Part shown: in pieces, positions 37,473-43,480 of the stretch
Layout: each line of letters starts with the position of its first letter
Numbering within the stretch: the stretch's first letter is position 1
Assembly (NCBI GenBank): GCA_937941545.1
Contig: CALDHI010000007.1
Location: 1-43,480 of the forward strand
Source of the DNA: an uncultured Alphaproteobacteria bacterium
Lineage (GTDB): Bacteria > Pseudomonadota > Alphaproteobacteria > Micavibrionales > Micavibrionaceae
Reading direction: 5' to 3'
Length of the DNA stretch: 43,480 nt
The notes under the pieces: generated by a model
Databases searched by the model: none
The model's input: only the letters and a program-made list of their open reading frames with translations
Told to the model about the DNA's origin: nothing
Program-made: the position numbers and the translations under genes

Positions 37473-38876
37473 CTAAAAATGAATAACCTTCCCGTACGCA
37501 TCCAACACGCTTTCGTGCATCATCTCAGACAATGTAGGGTGTGGGAAAATGGTATGCATGTAATCGGCTTCGACCAGCTCCGCCGTTTTACCAACCACAT
37601 AGCCCTGAATCATCTCCGTAACCTCTGCGCCAATCATATGTGCGCCGAGCAATTCTCCAGTCTTATCATCCCAGATGGTCTTAACCATACCTTCAGGTTC
37701 ACCGAGCGCAATTGCCTTGCCATTGCCCATGAACGGAAAACGACCAACTTTGAACTTATGTCCCGATTCTTTCGCGGCGGCCTCAGTCAGGCCCACACTT
37801 GCCACTTGTGGCATACAATATGTACACCCCGGAATATTAGTTTTCACAATCGGGTGTACGTCTTTTTGGTTCATGATTTTCTCAATGCAAATCACACCTT
37901 CATGCGAAGCCTTGTGTGCCAACCACGGCGCACCACAAACATCACCAATGGCATAAACTCCCGCCTCACCCGTCTTCATGTACCCATCCGTCACAATATG
38001 GCCACGGTCTAATTTAACGCCTTTGACGTTTTCAAGCCCCATGTTTTCAGTATTTGCAACAATGCCGACCGCCATAATGACTTTTTCAACAGTAATCTTC
38101 TCAGTTTTACCATTTTTCTCCACATGAACAGTCACATTCTTCGCTGATTTTTCAATTTTAGACGTTTTCGCACCTGTTATGATGGTCATACCCTGTTTTT
38201 TAAACTGTTTTTGTGCGAAATCAGAAATTTCTGCGTCCTCAACAGGCATAACGCGATCCATCATCTCCACAACGGTCACTTCTGCGCCCATATTGCGGTA
38301 GAATGAAGCAAATTCGATCCCAATCGCGCCAGAACCCACCACTAAAATAGATTTAGGCATTTCGGTTGGCACCATCGCTTCTTTATATGTCCAGATTTGT
38401 TTGCCATCAGGCTCCATCCCCGGAATAACGCGCGCTCGCGCACCAGTCGCGATAATGATATGCTTCCCCGTTAGGCTTGCAACGGGCTTATTATCTTTGG
38501 AAACGCTAACCTTACCCTTGCCTTCCAATTTACCAAAACCATCAAACACGGCGACTTTGTTCTTCTTTAATAAATGCCCGATACCACCAGAAAGCTGCGT
38601 TGCGACGCCGCGGCTACGCTCAACCACTTTCTTAATGTCAAACGAGAACTCTTTGATTGTGAACCCAAAATCACTGACATGATTAAGCAAATGGTTGATT
38701 TCACTTGAGCGCAACAGCGCCTTCGTCGGTATACAGCCCCAATTTAAACAGATACCGCCCAAATGGTTCGCCTCGACAACACACGCCTTCATGCCCAATT
38801 GCGCCGCGCGAATAGCCGCAACATATCCCCCTGGTCCACCACCAATAACAATCACATCAAAATTTGTTTCACTCAT
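37473..38876 (-). CDS. lpd: Dihydrolipoamide dehydrogenase (E3)
   Basis: FDVIVIGGGPGGYVAAIRAAQLGMKACVVEANHLGGICLNWGCIPTKALL; NAD motif VVGSGAIGIEFASFYRNMGAEVTVVE; C-terminal HPHPTLSEMMHES. Confidence 0.97.
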   Translation of the reverse strand: MSETNFDVIVIGGGPGGYVAAIRAAQLGMKACVVEANHLGGICLNWGCIPTKALLRSSEINHLLNHVSDFGFTIKEFSFDIKKVVERSRGVATQLSGGIGHLLKKNKVAVFDGFGKLEGKGKVSVSKDNKPVASLTGKHIIIATGARARVIPGMEPDGKQIWTYKEAMVPTEMPKSILVVGSGAIGIEFASFYRNMGAEVTVVEMMDRVMPVEDAEISDFAQKQFKKQGMTIITGAKTSKIEKSAKNVTVHVEKNGKTEKITVEKVIMAVGIVANTENMGLENVKGVKLDRGHIVTDGYMKTGEAGVYAIGDVCGAPWLAHKASHEGVICIEKIMNQKDVHPIVKTNIPGCTYCMPQVASVGLTEAAAKESGHKFKVGRFPFMGNGKAIALGEPEGMVKTIWDDKTGELLGAHMIGAEVTEMIQGYVVGKTAELVEADYMHTIFPHPTLSEMMHESVLDAYGKVIHF

Positions 38877-38886
38877 AATAATTCCC

Positions 38887-39846
38887 TTATTCTGGATTTA
38901 CGAAGTAATGGATAGCCAAGACCAAGGCAACAGACACGCCCAATCCCACCATCATTTTTAAAAAATCTTTCCCTATTAAAGGAAACACGTAACCTAATTT
39001 ATATTCTTTACGATGCACGGTTGCAATCGCCAGCTCACGCCCCGTTAGCAACCCAACAAACACCCATGTGGTGGACATTGGGATATTATTCCAATCTTTA
39101 AAGAACACTAGCAAACAAGCATAGATTAAATCAATGATCGTAGCTGAGCGTATAAAACGTGAGCCTGTCTTTTCCAAAATAATCTTCTGTATCTTACCAC
39201 CTTTAGTTCTGAAAATAACAGCGAGCCAAAATACGAGGATAGCAATAACACCAATTAACATCTCAACAGGTAACTGACGTGGCAAATAAACAGCAATGTT
39301 CGCCATATCGTGACTGAGCCATGAGAACCATAGAAAGCCCGTGGCACACCATTGCGCGGTGCGCCAATAAACACGATGACCTTTTTTGACTGTATTGAAC
39401 TTCTCGTTAATAAACTTAGATAAAACAATCCATAGGACATAAGCTGTAATGGCCGCAACGCCATATCCCACAACACTTTTCATTAACATCTTTTCAAGGA
39501 CGACGGTTGAGGCAAACACGGACAACACCAAGAAAGTTGTAGAAACAGGTATCCCTGTACGTGTCAGTAACACCAGCAAGGCAGGCGCCGCCGCATGATA
39601 CCATTGAATTTCAATAGGCGGGATGCGGTCAAGTCGTCCATAAGAGATATCACCATCATGCGTGTACCAACCGTATGCAATAGTGAAAGCGAGCACAACA
39701 CTCGCCGCCAGCCACAACCAATACCATTTGAAAATTCTAGTATTCGACGCAATAAACGTCCCTAATGTTTGGACTGAGTCATTCCCAATAACCGAATATG
39801 AGGCCAAGAGGAAGCCGATAGTGGCGTAAATTATTGTGATATCCAT
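38887..39846 (-). CDS. PiT-family-like inorganic phosphate transporter/permease
   Basis: Multi-TM protein with two PiT-like half motifs: GNDSVQTLGTFIASN and SHDMANIAVYLP; GIPVSTTFLVLSVFA and IPMSTTWVFVGLLTGRELA. Confidence 0.65.
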   Translation of the reverse strand: MDITIIYATIGFLLASYSVIGNDSVQTLGTFIASNTRIFKWYWLWLAASVVLAFTIAYGWYTHDGDISYGRLDRIPPIEIQWYHAAAPALLVLLTRTGIPVSTTFLVLSVFASTVVLEKMLMKSVVGYGVAAITAYVLWIVLSKFINEKFNTVKKGHRVYWRTAQWCATGFLWFSWLSHDMANIAVYLPRQLPVEMLIGVIAILVFWLAVIFRTKGGKIQKIILEKTGSRFIRSATIIDLIYACLLVFFKDWNNIPMSTTWVFVGLLTGRELAIATVHRKEYKLGYVFPLIGKDFLKMMVGLGVSVALVLAIHYFVNPE

Positions 39847-40397
39847 TAAACTGTTAATTCCTTTTTCTTTTTAAAAATATAACGAAACATACCTATTACA
39901 TGTGATAAAAACATCAATATGCTTACTATAAGTCCACCATAAGAGCCAATATAAAGTGCATAAATAAACCACATAATTGGTGAAAAAATCATGATAGAAC
40001 GACATTTCATGAAATTATCATGGTAATATTGTGAAACAGAGTTTGAAATAAATGCCAAAAACGGAACATATTTAAATAAACTCTGTTCTGGCAATAAATA
40101 ACAGAATATAAAAACTACAAATATAGAGATTGGAATGACAAAAATTTTTGATCTTGAATTCCAAAAAACAATTAAAATTGTTCGTATCATCCCCACTACT
40201 ATTGAAAAAGCCGCTGTCAGGCCACTAATCATAAGATAATGTATTACCCAAAAGACATCGCCTAATATTCTACCAGCAAACATTCCTTTTTGAGATAAAA
40301 TTTGAAAAGAACCTACAGTTATAATTAAAGCAATAAAGCCTATTACCTGTGAAAATGTAATAGCTCCAAAGTTATTTAATATGTTTTCGATAAACAT
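39846..40397 (-). CDS. YgjV-family inner membrane protein
   Basis: GFIALIITVGSFQILSQKGMFAGRILGDVFWVIHYLMISGLTAAFSIVVGMIRTILIVFWNSRSK; TAATG overlap with the next gene. Confidence 0.65.
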   Translation of the reverse strand: MFIENILNNFGAITFSQVIGFIALIITVGSFQILSQKGMFAGRILGDVFWVIHYLMISGLTAAFSIVVGMIRTILIVFWNSRSKIFVIPISIFVVFIFCYLLPEQSLFKYVPFLAFISNSVSQYYHDNFMKCRSIMIFSPIMWFIYALYIGSYGGLIVSILMFLSHVIGMFRYIFKKKKELTV

Positions 40398-40400
40398 TAT

Positions 40401-41681
40401 CTAAAGCAGCATCGCCGCTGGGTTTTCTATGTAGGTTTTAAGTACCTGTAAATATTCCGCTCCAACGGCGCCATCAACGGCGCGGTGATCGACAGAAAGC
40501 GTGCAGGTCATAAATGTGCCAATTTTTACTTCACCGTTTGAGACGTATGGTTGCTGCGCTCCTGCACCAACAGCCAAGATACAAGCCTGCGGTGGGTTGA
40601 TAATAGCTTTAAAGTCTTTAATACCAAACATACCAAGATTTGACACACTGAATGTCCCACCCATAAATTCTTCTGGTTTCAGCTTGCCCTCACGCGCTCG
40701 ACCTGCCAAATCTTTGACTTCGGCGGATATCTCTTTTAAGCCTTTATTCTCCGCGTTTTTAACAATCGGCGTAATCAAGCCATTAAGCGTAGAAACAGCA
40801 ACAGAAATATCACTAGATAAATACTGACGCACCGCCTCATCTGTCCAAGATACATTGGCGGCAGGGTAAGCCTTAAGCGCATTCGCACAAGCTTTGACGA
40901 CGAAATCATTAACGGATAATTTATAACCACCCTCTTTTAGCTTCGCGCCCTGCTCGTTCATCATTTTACGTGTACGCATCAGCTCATCAATCTGGCAATC
41001 AACACTCAGGTAAAAATGTGGAACAGTAGACTTAGATTCAACCAAACGCTGCGCCGTAATTTTCTTAATGTTATTGTTTGGGATTTCTTCGTAAACCATT
41101 CCAAATTCATTGATTTTCTGATCACCCGTTGGTTGAGGCGCGCTATTAGAAACGCTTGGTTGTGCAATATTTGCAACGCCCTTAAAGCCTTCAATGTCCA
41201 TTTTGACAATACGACCGCGCGGGCCAGTTCCTGTCACTTGAGATAAATCCACGCCCTGATCGTTTGCAATGCGGCGCGCCAAGGGAGAGGCATATATGCG
41301 ATTACCTGATTGGCCTGATGGTGTTACTTGTGCTTGCATTGGCTTCGCCTTTTCTTGCTTAGTTTCAGTCTTCTCGGGCGCTGGCGCAGAGGGCTTATCA
41401 TCACCGCTCAACATCGTCGCCATATCATTATCGCTTTCGCCCTCTTCAAGTAACACAGCAATAAGCTGGTTTACCTTCACATTATCTGTACCCGCAGGAA
41501 TGAGGATCTTACCAATAACACCTTCATCAACCGCTTCTACTTCCATCGTGGCTTTATCCGTTTCAATCTCAGCAATAACATCACCTGATTCAACACTATC
41601 CCCCTCGGCTTTATGCCATTTGGCTAGATTTCCCTCGGTCATTGTCGGCGACAAAGCAGGCATTAAAATTTTAATTGGCAT
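40401..41681 (-). CDS. pdhC: Pyruvate dehydrogenase E2 (dihydrolipoamide acetyltransferase)
   Basis: Lipoyl domain MPIKILMPALSPTMTEGNLAKWHKAEGDSVESGDVIAEIETDKATMEVEA; E3-binding YASPLARRIANDQGVDLSQVTGTGPRGRIVKMDIEGF; catalytic DHRAVDGAVGAEYL. Confidence 0.97.
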   Translation of the reverse strand: MPIKILMPALSPTMTEGNLAKWHKAEGDSVESGDVIAEIETDKATMEVEAVDEGVIGKILIPAGTDNVKVNQLIAVLLEEGESDNDMATMLSGDDKPSAPAPEKTETKQEKAKPMQAQVTPSGQSGNRIYASPLARRIANDQGVDLSQVTGTGPRGRIVKMDIEGFKGVANIAQPSVSNSAPQPTGDQKINEFGMVYEEIPNNNIKKITAQRLVESKSTVPHFYLSVDCQIDELMRTRKMMNEQGAKLKEGGYKLSVNDFVVKACANALKAYPAANVSWTDEAVRQYLSSDISVAVSTLNGLITPIVKNAENKGLKEISAEVKDLAGRAREGKLKPEEFMGGTFSVSNLGMFGIKDFKAIINPPQACILAVGAGAQQPYVSNGEVKIGTFMTCTLSVDHRAVDGAVGAEYLQVLKTYIENPAAMLL

Positions 41682-41766
41682 AAATAGACCTCTTATTATA
41701 TTTACAAAATGATTTTAATACTCTTATATTGTATGAAGATAATCTAAAAATAGAGAGATTTACGTC

Positions 41767-41979
41767 ATGAATATAATGAGAAAACTTTTTGGCACTACCC
41801 CAGAAGAGCGACTCAATAGGCTTACCGCTGAACTGAACGCATTGGGAAACCAAGACGGTGATACAATTACAAGTCAATTTTATGCAGCAAACAACATTAC
41901 GCCCGGAAGCAAACTTACCACACAACAAACCCGTCAATTGTACGGCCAGATTGCCGCTTCGCACCAGGACTTGGCTTAA
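41767..41979 (+). CDS. Small hypothetical protein (70 aa) between pdhB and pdhC on the opposite strand
   Basis: ATG-TAA ORF MNIMRKLFGTTPEERLNRLTAELNALGNQDGDTITSQFYAANNITPGSKLTTQQTRQLYGQIAASHQDLA; fills the pdhB-pdhC gap. Confidence 0.55.
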   Translation: MNIMRKLFGTTPEERLNRLTAELNALGNQDGDTITSQFYAANNITPGSKLTTQQTRQLYGQIAASHQDLA

Positions 41980-41993
41980 GACAGTTAACTGTC
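41980..41993. other. Perfect 14-bp palindrome between convergent gene ends
   Basis: GACAGTTAACTGTC immediately after the TAA of the small ORF and 18 nt before the pdhB stop. Confidence 0.8.
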
Positions 41994-42011
41994 CAATTAA
42001 CTTAAACAAAA

Positions 42012-42983
42012 TCATTTATAACAAACCTCTTTCGCGGCGTGGATGATTTGTTCGGTTTGGGGAAGAGCTAGCTTCTCTAAGCCTGCTGCATAAGGCAACG
42101 GCACATCTGCCGCGTGTACGCGTTTCAATGGCGCATCAAGATAATCAAATGCATGTTCACCAATAAGCGCGGCGATTTCCGCACCGATACCGGCAAAGGG
42201 GAAGCCTTCTTCACAAGACACAATACGATTTGTCTTCTTAACACTTTCAAGAATTGTATGACGATCAAGCGGGCGAATAGTACGCAAGTTAATGACTTCC
42301 GCCTCAATGCCCTGCTCCGCTAGCTTCTCCGCGGCTTCCAAGGCTTTACCAACCATGATAGAGAACGCCACGATTGTAACATCTGTGCCCTCACGCTCAA
42401 TCTTCGCACGACCAATTGGAATAACGTAATCCTTGTCCGTCGGAACTTCGAAGCTCTGACCATACATCAGCTCATTTTCTAAGAAGATAATCGGATTAGG
42501 GTCACGAATAGCCGCCTTCATTAAGCCGTACGCATCTGCGGCGCTCCACGGACTAACAACTTTCAAGCCTGGTACATGGGCATACCAAGAGGCATAGCAT
42601 TGTGAATGTTGCGCGCCCACACGACTTGCCGCACCATTTGGCCCACGGAATACAATCGGACACCCTAACTGACCACCCGCCATATAGAGCGTTTTTGCCG
42701 CACTATTAATTATATGGTCAATCGCCTGCATAGCGAAGTTAAATGTCATAAACTCAACAATCGGCTTCAAACCGTTCATCGCTGATCCCACGGCAACACC
42801 CGCAAATCCATGCTCGGTAATTGGCGTGTCAATGATACGGCGTGCGCCAAATTCATCCAACATACCTTCGGTCACTTTATACGCGCCATTATATTCAGCG
42901 ATTTCCTCGCCCATCATGTAAACATCATCGTCATTGCGCATTTCTTCAGACATCGCATTTTTCAATGCAATACGTACAGTCAT
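42012..42983 (-). CDS. pdhB: Pyruvate dehydrogenase E1 beta subunit (conserved part); frame continues open to the window edge
   Basis: [97 protein letters not shown]... Conserved homology starts at the Met at 42983; the upstream extension is atypical. Confidence 0.95.
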   Translation of the reverse strand: MTVRIALKNAMSEEMRNDDDVYMMGEEIAEYNGAYKVTEGMLDEFGARRIIDTPITEHGFAGVAVGSAMNGLKPIVEFMTFNFAMQAIDHIINSAAKTLYMAGGQLGCPIVFRGPNGAASRVGAQHSQCYASWYAHVPGLKVVSPWSAADAYGLMKAAIRDPNPIIFLENELMYGQSFEVPTDKDYVIPIGRAKIEREGTDVTIVAFSIMVGKALEAAEKLAEQGIEAEVINLRTIRPLDRHTILESVKKTNRIVSCEEGFPFAGIGAEIAALIGEHAFDYLDAPLKRVHAADVPLPYAAGLEKLALPQTEQIIHAAKEVCYK

Positions 42984-42990
42984 GGTTTCG

Positions 42991-43074
42991 TCTCTGGCAT
43001 CGTCTCCGGCATCGTCTCTGGCATCGTCTCTGGCATCGTCTCCGGCATCGTCTCCGGCATCGTCTCCGGCATCG
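42991..43074. repeat. 12-bp tandem repeat, 7 units (TCTYTGGCATCG-type: tct[c/t]... with t/c variants)
   Basis: Units tctctggcatcg/tctccggcatcg in order T,C,T,T,C,C,C at the variable position; encodes DAGD/DARD on minus, SPAS/SLAS or VSGI on plus. Confidence 0.95.
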
Positions 43075-43480
43075 TCACCGACCTCCATTTCTTCGTCAAC
43101 CAAGAGCCTCGTGATGAACTTTGGCTTGGATTCTCCTTCTGCACCCAGCGATGGGAGGCAGTCGCCTTCCTGCTCTTCATCTTCACCTTCTTCCTCAGCG
43201 AAATCACCTCCTTCGTTTTTTTCATCGCCCTCCGAATCCGAATCCGAATCCGACTCCACGGGCTCCGACGTAGGCGTGGGCATACCGGTGACGACTCCCG
43301 AAATTGTCATACTTCGAGACCTGGCAGAGATAATGAAAGTCTCGTCGGTGAAACGTACCCCCTCGAGCATTGGCAAGGATGTAAGCAAGTGGTTCATAAC
43401 CGAAAAAGTGCAGAACGTCATGCGAAGAATCGTGTGATCAAATCGTAAAGTGTTTTTCTCGAGTGATTTTTGTTTGCAAA

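Noticed and set aside
37479-38012. 177-aa plus-strand ORF opposite lpd
   Set aside because: Antisense shadow; His/Asn-rich low plausibility sequence.
42991-43074. Tandem repeats considered as a CRISPR array
   Set aside because: Units are 12 bp, contiguous, with no spacers and no cas genes; it is a coding microrepeat.
42810-43448. 212-aa plus-strand ORF crossing pdhB N-terminus and repeat
   Set aside because: Left part is antisense to conserved PdhB; only the segment right of about 43075 could be real and is reported as part of the junction finding.

Overview
AT-rich bacterial chromosomal segment, very probably alphaproteobacterial judging by gene content and order. Most of it is a conventional housekeeping backbone: obgE(partial)-rpmA-rplU, tRNA-Ser(UGA), PH-domain protein, MltB-like transglycosylase, rlpA, D,D-carboxypeptidase, tmk, holB, metG, tatD; then hflX-hfq-HAD-dat-trkA-ntrX-ntrY, ispDF-pgpA-cinA, coq10-like, EamA, lipA, lpd, pdhC and pdhB. 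An accessory block (about 9.86-23.2 kb) lies between tatD and hflX. It carries two glycosyltransferases, ugd, an M10/serralysin-type RTX metalloprotease, two large acidic cysteine-free proteins of unknown family (1161 and 390 aa), a small lipoprotein and mazG. The observations most worth a second look are: (1) the right end (about 42985-43480), where the pdhB frame runs without a stop into a 12-bp tandem repeat and a higher-GC, acidic/Ser-rich sequence that looks foreign or chimeric; (2) the two acidic orphan proteins, which share an upstream TTAAC-type promoter-proximal motif; (3) a pdh locus broken up by a 70-aa antisense-strand ORF and a translationally coupled YgjV/PiT-like membrane pair; (4) ntrYX next to ispDF without the usual dusB-ntrB-ntrC. 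No CRISPR array, rRNA, transposase or recognisable defence system was seen. All family calls come from reading the translations by eye; no searches were run.
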